A stretch of DNA of 64,000 bases from Candidatus Peregrinibacteria bacterium (GTDB lineage Bacteria > Patescibacteriota > Gracilibacteria > CAIRYL01 > GCA-016699755). Under the pieces are notes generated by a model that was not told where the DNA came from, ran no database searches, and saw only the letters and a list, made by a program, of their open reading frames with translations. Location of the stretch: contig CP065009.1 of assembly GCA_016699755.1 (NCBI GenBank), positions 868,001 to 932,000 on the forward strand, written 5' to 3'. This document shows positions 19,201 to 27,270 of the stretch, piece after piece; position 1 is the first letter of the stretch; each line of letters opens with the position of its first letter. A program made the translations under genes and the position numbers.

Positions 19201-19800
19201 ATGCCAGCAAAAAAAGAGGAAAACATTTCCGAGAAAAAAAATACTCAGGCAAAGAGTGTCAAAAAGGAGGAATCTAAAAAAGAGAAAGGAACTTTAGAAA
19301 AAAAGACCTCCCCTACTCCAAAAACTCCAAAAAAGAGCTCTGATGAAGTATCGAAAACAACCTCTTCAAAGGGGAAGCAGAAAAAGATTCGTATTGAGGA
19401 AAAATTTTCTGGTCGACAGTATACCCTTGGTGTAGGAAAACGAAAGAGTGCTACCGCCCTCGTTCGACTTTACGAAAAAGGAAAGGGAGAGCTTTTTGTA
19501 AACAACCAACCATTTTCTCAGTACTTCTTCGATATTCTTATCGAAAAAGCTTCTTCTCCAATGGATATTATCGGACAAGAAGCATCGTTTGATATTACGG
19601 TAAAAGTAATGGGAGGAGGAATAAATGCACAATCTGAAGCAGTTCGACATGGAATTGCTCGAGCACTTGTTCTACATAATTCAGAATGGAGACCACTTCT
19701 CAAAAAAGCAGGATTACTCACCCGTGATGCACGTGTAAAAGAGCGAAAGAAGCCAGGGCTGAAGCGTGCTCGAAGAGCACCTCAGTGGAAGAAGCGTTAG
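19201..19800 (+). CDS. rpsI: 30S ribosomal protein S9 with long Lys-rich N-terminal extension
   Basis: Residues about 70-199 are a full S9 (YTLGVGKRKSATALVRLYEK, GGGINAQSEAVRHGIARAL, and the tail KPGLKRARRAPQWKKR that reaches the P-site tRNA). The first about 69 residues are an extra Lys/Ser/Thr/Glu-rich, apparently disordered segment, while S9 is usually about 130 residues long. The ATG at 19201 is the first in frame after rplM. No later ATG lies before the S9 fold, so the extension appears real. Confidence 0.95.
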   Translation: MPAKKEENISEKKNTQAKSVKKEESKKEKGTLEKKTSPTPKTPKKSSDEVSKTTSSKGKQKKIRIEEKFSGRQYTLGVGKRKSATALVRLYEKGKGELFVNNQPFSQYFFDILIEKASSPMDIIGQEASFDITVKVMGGGINAQSEAVRHGIARALVLHNSEWRPLLKKAGLLTRDARVKERKKPGLKRARRAPQWKKR

Positions 19801-19879
19801 TATCAAAAGGGAGCTTTTTTCATTGTTCTTCTAGGGGCGCCGAAGAATTTCCTCTCTTCTCTTTTACACTCTTTTTCTA

Positions 19880-20404
19880 ATGAAGCGAATTGTCATCGTA
19901 GTGGCACCAGAAAATTTTCGCGATTCTGAATATATTGTTCCGTACTCCTTCTGGAAACAGTTTGGGGCTAGCGTTAATCCTTCTTGTTCGGAAAAAACGG
20001 CAGTTGGGCGTTTTGGGTACAGAGTCGAAATCGATCTTCTTCTTTCTGAAGTAAGAGAAGAAGATTTTGATGCTCTTTTCTTTGTGGGAGGAGGAGGTAG
20101 TCTTTCATATGAGTCTGATCCACACGCAAAAACACTTACAGAATCTTTTGTTCGTGCGCAAAAGCCAGTTGGTGCTATTTGTGCCGCTCCGCAAAATCTT
20201 TTAAAATGGGGTCTTCTCTCTGGAAAAAAATGTACCGGTTACAATGTAGATGGTGTTTTTGAAAAAATGTGTGCAGAATATGGCGCGGAATACGTCCACG
20301 CACATACAATAACCGATGGTCTCTTCTGTACTAGCTCAGGACCACTTGCAACCGAAGAAACAGCAATCGCATTTTGGAATCTCATCTCCAATAAAGAGGT
20401 ATAA
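19880..20404 (+). CDS. DJ-1/PfpI family protein
   Basis: The 174-residue protein has the flavodoxin-like DJ-1 fold: MKRIVIVVAPENFRDSEYI at the start, DALFFVGGGGSL in the middle and the nucleophile elbow GAICAAPQNLL with Cys, followed by GYNVDGVFEKM. Members act as deglycases, proteases, chaperones or redox sensors, so the activity is open. The residue after the Cys is Ala where PfpI proteases have His, arguing against a protease. Confidence 0.85.
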   Translation: MKRIVIVVAPENFRDSEYIVPYSFWKQFGASVNPSCSEKTAVGRFGYRVEIDLLLSEVREEDFDALFFVGGGGSLSYESDPHAKTLTESFVRAQKPVGAICAAPQNLLKWGLLSGKKCTGYNVDGVFEKMCAEYGAEYVHAHTITDGLFCTSSGPLATEETAIAFWNLISNKEV

Positions 20405-20496
20405 GCAAGATTCTTAATCTATCACTCGACACCGTGACTTGATTTTTTCCGCTAGAAATCAGAGAATTCGTTCGATTTCTTTTTTTTCCTATTCCA

Positions 20497-20829
20497 ATGA
20501 ACGGAGAAGATCATTTTGCCGATTTTGACGAGGAACTTACAAGTCAACCCATCTCCTCTGCTGGCAATGGTAATAGATCACAACAGCAAACACGAAGTCA
20601 AAGTAATTTTCAGGGGAACAGACAGTTTTCTCAGGAAGTTTTTTCCGAAAAAATTTCCGCAAAAATGCGAACATTCTTTGTCGATGTTAAAGAGAGTTCA
20701 AATGGAAGATTCTTGAAAATTTCAGAGAAGTCTCGTGGTGGACAGAAAAGCACCATTATGATGGATGCTGAAGATCTTCCGACATTTATAGAGGCTCTCA
20801 AAAAAGCGTATGAAGTTATGTCTTCATAG
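20497..20829 (+). CDS. PUR-alpha-like/DUF3276 nucleic-acid-binding protein
   Basis: The 110 residues have a Gln/Ser/Asn-rich, disordered N-terminus (about 1-45), then a single PUR-like repeat: VFSEKISAKMRTFFVDVKE, GRFLKISEKSRGG, then DLPTFIEALKKAYEVM. This beta-beta-beta-alpha pattern matches bacterial PUR proteins that bind single-stranded DNA or RNA. Its 3' end overlaps uppS by 20 bp. Function in the cell is unknown. Confidence 0.65.
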   Translation: MNGEDHFADFDEELTSQPISSAGNGNRSQQQTRSQSNFQGNRQFSQEVFSEKISAKMRTFFVDVKESSNGRFLKISEKSRGGQKSTIMMDAEDLPTFIEALKKAYEVMSS

Positions 20830-21517
20830 AGAATCGTCACCACCCTCTGGTCTTCATATTGCCATTATTATGGATGGAAATCGCCGATGGGCTTCTCAAA
20901 AAAGTCTTCCGTCGGCTATGGGTCACAGAAAAGGAGTACAAGCACTTGATGCTATTGTTCGTATTGCTACAAAGCGGAAAGATGTTTCCGTACTTTCGAT
21001 CTATGCACTTTCGACAGAAAATCTTCAGAGGAGTCCAAAAGAACTCAAAAATATCTATGGACTCCTCAAAAGTTATGCGGCTGAAAAAGAGGAGGAGTTT
21101 CAAAAAAATGATGTTTCTGCCTTTTTTCCAGGAAATCTTCAGCTCATTCCAAAGGATATCAAAGAAGCACTTGAAACACTCTCTAGAAAAACAAAGGGTG
21201 GAAAAGCACTTCAACTCCATATCTGTATCGCATACGGTGGGAAAGATGAAATTATTCGCGCAACAGAAAAACTTATCCAACGCAATCTTCCTGTGACAGA
21301 AAAAAATTTGGAATCATGCCTCGACTTTGCAAATACTCCTCCGGTCGATCTTCTTATTCGTACGGGAGGAAAAAAGAGAATTTCCAATTTTCTTCTCTGG
21401 GAATCTGCGTACGCAGAAATTTTCTTCTCTGACGTTCTCTGGCCAGATTTTTCAGAAAAGAACTTAGAAGAAGCCCTTCAGTTTTTTGCGGAACAGAAAC
21501 GCACATTTGGAAAATAA
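20810..21517 (+). CDS. uppS: Isoprenyl transferase (undecaprenyl diphosphate synthase)
   Basis: 235 residues with all cis-prenyltransferase landmarks: IIMDGNRRWA (catalytic Asp), GHRKGVQALD, YALSTENLQRS, and RTGGKKRISNFLLWESAYAE. It makes the C55 lipid carrier used for peptidoglycan and the surface glycans encoded elsewhere in the window. The RTGG segment is usually followed by E-x-R-L/ISNF; here it is KKRISNF. Confidence 0.94.
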   Translation: MKLCLHRESSPPSGLHIAIIMDGNRRWASQKSLPSAMGHRKGVQALDAIVRIATKRKDVSVLSIYALSTENLQRSPKELKNIYGLLKSYAAEKEEEFQKNDVSAFFPGNLQLIPKDIKEALETLSRKTKGGKALQLHICIAYGGKDEIIRATEKLIQRNLPVTEKNLESCLDFANTPPVDLLIRTGGKKRISNFLLWESAYAEIFFSDVLWPDFSEKNLEEALQFFAEQKRTFGK

Positions 21518-21521
21518 ACAC

Positions 21522-22190
21522 TCACCCCTTCGCTCCCTCTGCTAGATCAAGCAATGCTGTCTCTGGGTTTTCCGCTTTTGTGATTCCGCTTGCAATAAGC
21601 ACTCCCACTGCACCAAGTTTTTTTGCAATGCGAACATCTTCTCCATTTTTCACCCCTGCTCCGACGAGTACTGGAACTCGGGAAATCTGCTCAACGGAAT
21701 GAGAAATAAGCTCTGGACGAGCAGTAGAAATAGAAATATCACCGCCAATGAGCTCTGGAGGCTCTACTGCAATAACATCCGCTTGGCACATTTCAGAGAG
21801 CTCCTTCCCCTCTTGATCTGTTTCTGCGCAGACACAAACAAAGAGACCGACTTCTTTTGCACGTTGTACGGCAGAAATAAGCTTTTTCCGCTCAGAAAAA
21901 CGATGCTCACTATGGTTGAGAATTACACCACTCGCCCCCGCCTCTCGCAAAGCTTCTGGAAGCATCCATCCGGTATGAGAACCATACGAAATACCATCAC
22001 AGTACTGAGCAAAAACGGGAATACAAACCTCTTGAGAAATACGAAAAATGTCCACTGCTTGAACCGCTACAGCAATGGAAACCCCTGTTTTTTGAGAAAC
22101 AGATTCGTGAATCTTTGCGAGAACAAGAGCATTTTTTCCTGTCCCACTCAAAGCTGTTTTAAAATTCGTGAGGATAACGGGAATATTCAT
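21522..22190 (-). CDS. tpiA: Triosephosphate isomerase, archaeal-type
   Basis: The ATG at 22190 gives MNIPVILTNFKTA; the longer frame adds six residues. The 222-residue length and motifs are those of archaeal TIM, not the about 250-residue bacterial form: Lys in NFK, catalytic His in LNHSEHR, catalytic Glu in EPPELIGG, AQYCDGISYGSHTG, and VGAGVKNGEDV. It interconverts DHAP and glyceraldehyde 3-phosphate, next in glycolysis to the aldolase encoded at 56 kb. It converges with uppS with 4 bp between. Confidence 0.88.
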   Translation of the reverse strand: MNIPVILTNFKTALSGTGKNALVLAKIHESVSQKTGVSIAVAVQAVDIFRISQEVCIPVFAQYCDGISYGSHTGWMLPEALREAGASGVILNHSEHRFSERKKLISAVQRAKEVGLFVCVCAETDQEGKELSEMCQADVIAVEPPELIGGDISISTARPELISHSVEQISRVPVLVGAGVKNGEDVRIAKKLGAVGVLIASGITKAENPETALLDLAEGAKG

Positions 22191-22256
22191 AAAGAGAAGA
22201 AAAAGCACCTAAGAGTATGACGTATTCTTGAAAAGAGCTCAAAAAAAAGAGAAGGT

Positions 22257-23348
22257 ATGTACATGGCAAAAGCAAAATCATCTTTGGCGCTCCAAAAGAA
22301 AGAGAACATTTTCCTTCTCACCGGAGAAAATGGGTACGATCTCCAAAAATTTCGAAAAAATTGGGAAGATGGAGCGCAAGAAAAGTATGGGGAATATAAT
22401 ATTGTTCGATACGACTTAGAAGAAAAATCAGTTTCAGAGCTTCTTGGCGAACTTTTATCACCTCCTTTTTTTGGAGACGGGCGACGAGTATTTTTTTTAG
22501 AATCCTTTCCACCTCCGCCCCCTCCTCGACCATTTTCTGAAAAACGAAAGGAAGAGTTTGCTATACTCATTGATACTCTTGCAAAACTTCCCGAGGAATG
22601 TGTTGTCATTCTCATTTCTCCTACTCCCGATAAGCGCACAAGCGCTTGGAAAACAGCGGAAAAAATTATAGGAAAAGTCTATACTTTCCCCTTGTGGGAG
22701 CGAAATCGAAACGGAATCTTTTCTTTAGAAGGGCTTTCACAAGCGAGTAATTGGGCACAGCAAAAAATAAGAGAATTCGGAGAAGAGCTCTCACCGGCAT
22801 CGGCACGTTTTCTTGTGGAATATATAGGAGGAGACCCATGGAATATCGCAGAGGAATGTCAAAAATTAGCACTTTTTTCACAAGAAACTGGAGAGAAAAT
22901 TTCTCTCAATCATATCAGAAAGCTCTGTATTCCAACGGAAGAGATGGAGAATTTTGCTTTTGGAAGCACCGTTCAAAAAGGGAATATTTCGGATATTGTT
23001 ACACTTTTTGAACAACTCGTTGTTGCGGAAAGTAGCCCACTTGCTGTTTTTGCACGAGATATTCTCACAACATTTCGAAGTATTCTTCTCTCGCGAATTG
23101 CTAGGGACGAAAAACTATCTGCCGAAGATGTTGGATTGCACCCATTTGTATTTCAGCAATCTCGAGAAACCGCACTTCGCTTTGAAAAAAGTGATCTCCT
23201 TCATTTTTATGACACCCTCAAACGAATAGACCAAGAAATAAAAAATGGGCTGATTCCTGTCAACTCAGAAAAAACAGCATTCTTTTTGTTAGAAATTGAG
23301 CGTGCTCTCCTTCAGCTCTTTCGGCTATTTCCAAAGCGCCACTCTTAA
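22257..23348 (+). CDS. holA: DNA polymerase III subunit delta
   Basis: The 363-residue protein reads like HolA throughout: NIFLLTGENGYDLQKFRKNW at the start, PFFGDGRRVFFLE, LPEECVVILIS, then a helical AAA+-like collar region (RFLVEYIGGDPWNIAEECQK). It opens the beta clamp as part of the clamp loader. A second in-frame ATG lies at 22263. Pro-rich PPPPPPRPF near residue 86 is an unusual insertion. Confidence 0.85.
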   Translation: MYMAKAKSSLALQKKENIFLLTGENGYDLQKFRKNWEDGAQEKYGEYNIVRYDLEEKSVSELLGELLSPPFFGDGRRVFFLESFPPPPPPRPFSEKRKEEFAILIDTLAKLPEECVVILISPTPDKRTSAWKTAEKIIGKVYTFPLWERNRNGIFSLEGLSQASNWAQQKIREFGEELSPASARFLVEYIGGDPWNIAEECQKLALFSQETGEKISLNHIRKLCIPTEEMENFAFGSTVQKGNISDIVTLFEQLVVAESSPLAVFARDILTTFRSILLSRIARDEKLSAEDVGLHPFVFQQSRETALRFEKSDLLHFYDTLKRIDQEIKNGLIPVNSEKTAFFLLEIERALLQLFRLFPKRHS

Positions 23349-23411
23349 AGCAGATTGTCAGGATACAGAAAACAAGAGAAGATGGTGACAGACTTTTTTC
23401 TTTCCTTTTTT

Positions 23412-24089
23412 ATGAAAAAAAATTTCTTTCTTTTTTTTGTGGGTACGCTCTTTCTTTCGCCACTCAGTGCAGAAGCAATGTTCACAGATGTTCCAGAGGT
23501 TTCTTCCAATTATGAAGCCATTTTATATGTTCAGTCTCGCGGACTCGTACAGGGATATTCTGATGGCAGTTATCAACCAAACGCAAAAATTAACCGCTAC
23601 GATTTTACCAAAATTATTATTTCGGCACGTTTTTCCGAGGAGGATATTTTTCGTTGCAACACCACGGAATATTTCTTTTCTGATGTTGCACAAGGACAGT
23701 GGTTCACACCATATATTTGCACCGCCAAAAAGAATGGAATCATTAGTGGATTTGGAGATGATACTTTTCGAGGAGAAGAAAACGTGACCATGTATGAGGC
23801 GCTTAAAATTATTTTCGAAACTTATGAAGTCGATACGTCCTCATACGAAAAACCCGAACAAGAGTGGTATGAAAAATACATAGACGACGCCAAATCGACA
23901 GGACTCTTAGTGGATGCCTCTCACGAGGCAAATGACACTATTACTCGAGGAAATATGGCAGAACTTATTTTTCGCCAAGAAGTGCCCATCAATGAAAAAG
24001 CGATGCCAAAAGAAACACCAACAGCAAAAGAGGCTCCTTCACATTCCGAAGCAGAATCCATGAATGAAGTATTTCGGGGTCTCGACTAG
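23412..24089 (+). CDS. Exported SLH-domain protein
   Basis: The ATG at 23412 starts a signal peptide (MKKNFFLFFVGTLFL ... AEA). Three S-layer homology repeats follow: MFTDVPEVSSNYEAILYVQS with GYSDGSYQPNAKINRYDF, FFSDVAQGQWFTPYICTAKK with ISGFGDDTF, and a weaker third. The Pro/Glu-rich tail ends NEVFRGLD. 225 residues; likely bound to a cell-wall polymer. Its last about 30 codons are copied at 29728-29815 within the accessory region, so this gene marks the left border of the island. Confidence 0.88.
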   Translation: MKKNFFLFFVGTLFLSPLSAEAMFTDVPEVSSNYEAILYVQSRGLVQGYSDGSYQPNAKINRYDFTKIIISARFSEEDIFRCNTTEYFFSDVAQGQWFTPYICTAKKNGIISGFGDDTFRGEENVTMYEALKIIFETYEVDTSSYEKPEQEWYEKYIDDAKSTGLLVDASHEANDTITRGNMAELIFRQEVPINEKAMPKETPTAKEAPSHSEAESMNEVFRGLD

Positions 24090-24429
24090 TTAAGAGATTT
24101 TTTTCGTAAGATTTCCAGTATTTTATCATAGAGATTTTCATTTCAATAATTGAATCGGAATTCTGTTTCTTTTAAGTGAAGAAGGGACTTTTCTTTCTGA
24201 ATTCCGTTGAAATTTTCCTCCTGCTGGAGTCTCCTGCAAGGGACTCCGGCAGACTTATTGCCTGTTTATTTATTCATACAAAACATCAACGCTATATTGC
24301 CCTACTCCAGCTACATAATTCAAGACACTGGAGTGGAGATATAGCTGATGAAGTGGTGGCGCACTCTATTTAGTGCTTATGTGAAACGATTAACGCTGGA
24401 GTCCTCTAAGGAGAGACTCCAGCGGGAGG
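24001..24429. repeat. Segmental duplication, copy 1 (SLH 3' end plus MITE)
   Basis: This 429-bp stretch recurs at 29728-30156 with no length change and only scattered mismatches. It covers the last 30 codons of the SLH gene, about 125 bp of downstream sequence and one complete 213-bp MITE. The duplication ends exactly at the MITE's right end. The 24090-24216 part holds no gene that I can see. Confidence 0.9.
24217..24429. mobile_element. 213-bp MITE (i), derived from a RAYT element
   Basis: The ends are near-perfect inverted repeats CCTCCTGCTGGAGTC and CCTCCCGCTGGAGTC (complement of the right end), each inside a hairpin: 24221-24252 and 24394-24424. Read on the minus strand the interior encodes HSSVLNYVAGVGQYSVDVLYE followed by a stop. 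This matches the last residues of the transposases at 25284 and 30686, so it is an internally deleted relative that must be moved in trans. Confidence 0.85.
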
Positions 24430-24437
24430 AAAAGACA

Positions 24438-25065
24438 CTATAAAAGTAGTTTATCGGATTGATTATCATCTTTATTTCTTCTTTTTTCGTCTTGCTCCTG
24501 AAGCGTCCCCTTCTCTTTTTCTTCATCTAATAATTCTTGAAATATTTTTCTGTCTTCTTCGTTCATTTCTTCAAAATTGTGATACCACCAAGTATCTCCA
24601 GTTTCAGAGTTAATCTTGGCGAAAGTAGGGAAATCTTTTTTTGATGAATAATTATATTCTATGTCTTTATTGAAAACTACTTTTTCGTATAAGTAAAATT
24701 TTTTATTTTCATTTGGAAAAATAATAATTTTTACCGGTTTTCCTAGTATATATATATCTATCTACTAATTTATAGTTTTTTACATCTGTAACAGTAGGAA
24801 TGCCCTCCCTTCTTTTTGAAAAGGAATAGGTTCCATCTTCAAGCCAATTCTCATAATCTATGAGACCTATCATTTCAATCACTTGAGAATCGAGTGAAGC
24901 TGGCAGTATTAACTCTTCAATATTAAAAAAAGAACCAGCACGCATAAGCACAAAAGCACGATTATTGTAAATATATGCAGAAAAGAAAAAAAGTATCACA
25001 AAAACAACAAAGAGAATCGCTCGTCTTTTTTCCTTTCTGCCAATAATGTCTTGTTTAGGATTCAT
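24438..25065 (-). pseudogene. Frameshifted orphan immunity-like membrane protein
   Basis: Paralogue of the intact gene at 25937-26566. The first about 55 residues (MNPKQDIIGRKEKRRAILFV, one membrane helix, then GSFFNIEELILPASLD) and the last about 60 (DFPTFAKINSETGDTWWYHN onward) are nearly identical between copies, while the middle differs. In this copy the frame stops at 24709, and the conserved C-terminal part continues in another frame; the shift lies near a TATATATA run at about 24747-24758. It follows a toxin-tip remnant. A sequencing error cannot be excluded. Confidence 0.7.
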
Positions 25066-25077
25066 TTATAATTGAGA

Positions 25078-25229
25078 TTAATCATCACTATTTTCTTCTT
25101 TCTTTTTCTTCTCTCTTTTTTCAGAAATATTAATATGAACATTATAATTATTTATTACTCCAGATTGTTGATCTTCATAAGCCATGTTATTTATTGCTCC
25201 AACAGCACTACCTTTGAGAGATTGATATT
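25078..25229 (-). pseudogene. C-terminal remnant of a toxin tip
   Basis: An open frame with no start of its own encodes YQSLKGSAVGAINNMAYEDQ and ends KREKKKKEENSDD just before the immunity-like gene at 25065. The same ending (EENSDD, stop) precedes the paralogue at 26566. The upstream part of the tip is lost at the edge of the RAYT element at 25230. No fold recognised. Confidence 0.5.
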
Positions 25230-25928
25230 CCTCCTGCTGGAGTCTCCTGCAAGGGACTCCGGCAGATAAAGCCAACAGAGTGCTTATTCATATAGAACAT
25301 CAACATCATAATGTCCTATTCCTTTTTCATAATTCAAGGCACTGGAGTGGGTATATCGTTCGGGAGTATCTGCTAAATTCCAAGGAGGTTTACAAGGGTT
25401 GTTGTGAATATAATTTAGTTTTTGATGATACAGGTCTGCGTTACTCATTATCTTAGAGTCGTATCTGTCTTCAAAGACTTTATGTCTTGCTCCTTTTTCT
25501 CTTCTGGCTGCTTGAGAGAATAATTCTAAAATATCCTGTTTGTTGTCTTCCAATAAATATTTTGAAATCTTGTATGCCATAAAGCGTTTTGCATTTTGGA
25601 TAAGCTTAGGGATTGGTGGAGATTTATCTGAGATATAAATGAGACCATGAAAGTGATTGGGCATGATGACGTATCCATGAATCTTGTTTTGGTATTTTTC
25701 TTTTTGATGATCGAACCATTCATAAAAGAGATCAAAGTATTTCTGAGAGGTGAGTATTTTTTGCCACTCGCAAATGGTAAACGTGATGAAATAGATGTTA
25801 TTTGCTTCAAACTCTGTTTTGTTACGAGTAGCCATGAGCTGGAAATGAGGAAGGTATGATATTGTATTTTAATGTTTATGTGAAACGATTAACGCTGGAG
25901 TCCCCTATCGGGAGACTCTAGCGGGAGG
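25230..25928. mobile_element. RAYT element, copy 1
   Basis: About 699 bp bounded by the same inverted ends as the MITEs (CCTCCTGCTGGAGTC at left, complement at right), each folding into a hairpin at 25234-25265 and 25893-25923. It carries one transposase gene and is nearly identical to copy 2 at 30631-31330, so one copy is a recent arrival. Sequence right of copy 1 (GACACTATAAAAGTAG) equals that right of MITE (i). Confidence 0.88.
25284..25835 (-). CDS. REP-associated tyrosine transposase (Y1_Tnp family)
   Basis: 183 residues with the HUH signature H61-F62-H63 (MPNHFHGLIYI) and the catalytic tyrosine Y142 (LNYIHNNPCK). These enzymes nick single-stranded DNA and recognise short palindromes at element ends. 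The flanking hairpins here are the expected substrate. The protein is identical to that at 30686-31237. The short C-terminal NYEKGIGHYDVDVLYE is the part preserved in the MITEs. Confidence 0.92.
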   Translation of the reverse strand: MATRNKTEFEANNIYFITFTICEWQKILTSQKYFDLFYEWFDHQKEKYQNKIHGYVIMPNHFHGLIYISDKSPPIPKLIQNAKRFMAYKISKYLLEDNKQDILELFSQAARREKGARHKVFEDRYDSKIMSNADLYHQKLNYIHNNPCKPPWNLADTPERYTHSSALNYEKGIGHYDVDVLYE

Positions 25929-25936
25929 AAAAGACA

Positions 25937-26566
25937 CTATAAAAGTAGTTTATCGGATTGATTATCATCTTTATTTCTTCTTTTTTCGTCTTGCTCCTGA
26001 AGCGTCCCCTTCTCTTTTTCTTCATCTAATAATTCTTGAAATATTTTTCTGTCTTCTTCGTTCATTTCTTCAAAATTGTGATACCACCAAGTATCTCCAG
26101 TTTCAGAGTTAATCTTGGCGAAAGTAGGGAAATCTTCTATTTTTTTATAGTATTTTCTTAAATCTTTCCCTTGCTGTTTATAGTCCAATACATAATATCG
26201 AAAATCATTTCTAATGGATTGATGATTTCCCTTTGGTTTTTCAAGAATATATATATATATATCATCTACTTTAAAATTTATGATATGATCATTTATTGGA
26301 AAATTATCTTTTGAATATTGGAAATATAAACTGCCATCATCAAGTCGTTGAATATATTCTGTGTTTCCAATTTTTTTTAGAACTTGAAAATCGAGTGAAG
26401 CTGGGAGTATAAACTCTTCAATATTAAAAAAAGAACCAGCACGCATAAGCACAAAAGCACGATTATTGTAAATATATGCAGAAAAGAAAAAAAGTATCAC
26501 AAAAACAACGAAGAGAATCGCTCGTCTTTTTTCCTTTCTGCCAATAATGTCTTGTTTAGAATTCAT
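25937..26566 (-). CDS. Orphan immunity-like protein, one membrane helix
   Basis: 209 residues: basic N-terminus (MNSKQDIIGRKEKRR), one strong membrane helix (about 16-34), and a soluble, probably extracytoplasmic domain with TGDTWWYHNFEEMNEEDRK. I recognise no domain. An EENSDD-stop remnant of a toxin tip sits just upstream. It is the intact paralogue of the frameshifted gene at 24438-25065. The coding sequence contains an (AT)8 run at about 26249-26264, where slippage would break the frame. The immunity role is inferred from position only. Confidence 0.6.
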   Translation of the reverse strand: MNSKQDIIGRKEKRRAILFVVFVILFFFSAYIYNNRAFVLMRAGSFFNIEEFILPASLDFQVLKKIGNTEYIQRLDDGSLYFQYSKDNFPINDHIINFKVDDIYIYILEKPKGNHQSIRNDFRYYVLDYKQQGKDLRKYYKKIEDFPTFAKINSETGDTWWYHNFEEMNEEDRKIFQELLDEEKEKGTLQEQDEKRRNKDDNQSDKLLL

Positions 26567-26601
26567 TTATAATTGAGATTAATCATCACTATTTTCTTCG
26601 C

Positions 26602-26634
26602 CGGACGGGGTATGTCTTTAGACTACCCCGTCCG
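26602..26634. repeat. Palindrome family C, copy 1
   Basis: CGGACGGGGTA (26602-26612) and TACCCCGTCCG (26624-26634) form an 11-bp perfect stem with an 11-nt loop. A related sequence lies at 39003-39030. Both mark the 5' side (minus strand) of cassette genes. Confidence 0.75.
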
Positions 26635-26712
26635 AAACATTTTGTGCTATGGAAAAGAGCAGAAGGAGTCATTAGTTTTTACAAACGCGGAAACGTTGCG
26701 AACGGAGGGATT

Positions 26713-27270
26713 TCATCTAATTTCGTCGGGATTAGGGGAAGCTATTTTCTTATATAGCTCTGAATCAGAAATTAAGATATTGATTTCTGCATTCTCTGAA
26801 TATTCATATTCTTCTTGATTTTTTCTTTCATAAGCTACACCTCTCGATATAATATACCAATATTCTAATATTTCTCCTTTTTCTTTATCGTAATATTTTC
26901 CTAAAGGAAATGATGTAATATTTTTTTTAACACATTGTAAACTATCATCCTTAAAATAATAATCCGATTTTAAATCTTCGTGAGAACCATCAAAAAACAC
27001 TGAAATTTTTTTTAGTTCCTTATTATCAAGAAGATATTTCTCTATATTAATTGTTGCGAGGTTGTAAATTTTACTCCCTTCTATTGAATATGATTCTGAA
27101 GATAAATCTTTATATAGGTTCACATCCTTGAGAGTTATCTTGTTGAAATCTGAAATATGCATTTCTATATCTTGGCAATAGCTATAAATATTATTTAGTT
27201 TTACATGGGGACTGCTGTCGCCAGTAGTAAGGGAAAAAACGACAAAAAAAAGGTATATTATTGTTTTCAT
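26713..27270 (-). CDS. Putative immunity protein to the M15-peptidase tip
   Basis: 185 residues with a Sec-type signal (MKTIIYLFFVVFSLTTGDSS) and a soluble exported domain of no recognised family (two Cys). The start codon overlaps the stop of the toxin fragment at 27267 (ATGA), the coupling expected for a toxin/immunity pair. Export is consistent with guarding against a cell-wall hydrolase. Confidence 0.6.
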   Translation of the reverse strand: MKTIIYLFFVVFSLTTGDSSPHVKLNNIYSYCQDIEMHISDFNKITLKDVNLYKDLSSESYSIEGSKIYNLATINIEKYLLDNKELKKISVFFDGSHEDLKSDYYFKDDSLQCVKKNITSFPLGKYYDKEKGEILEYWYIISRGVAYERKNQEEYEYSENAEINILISDSELYKKIASPNPDEIR

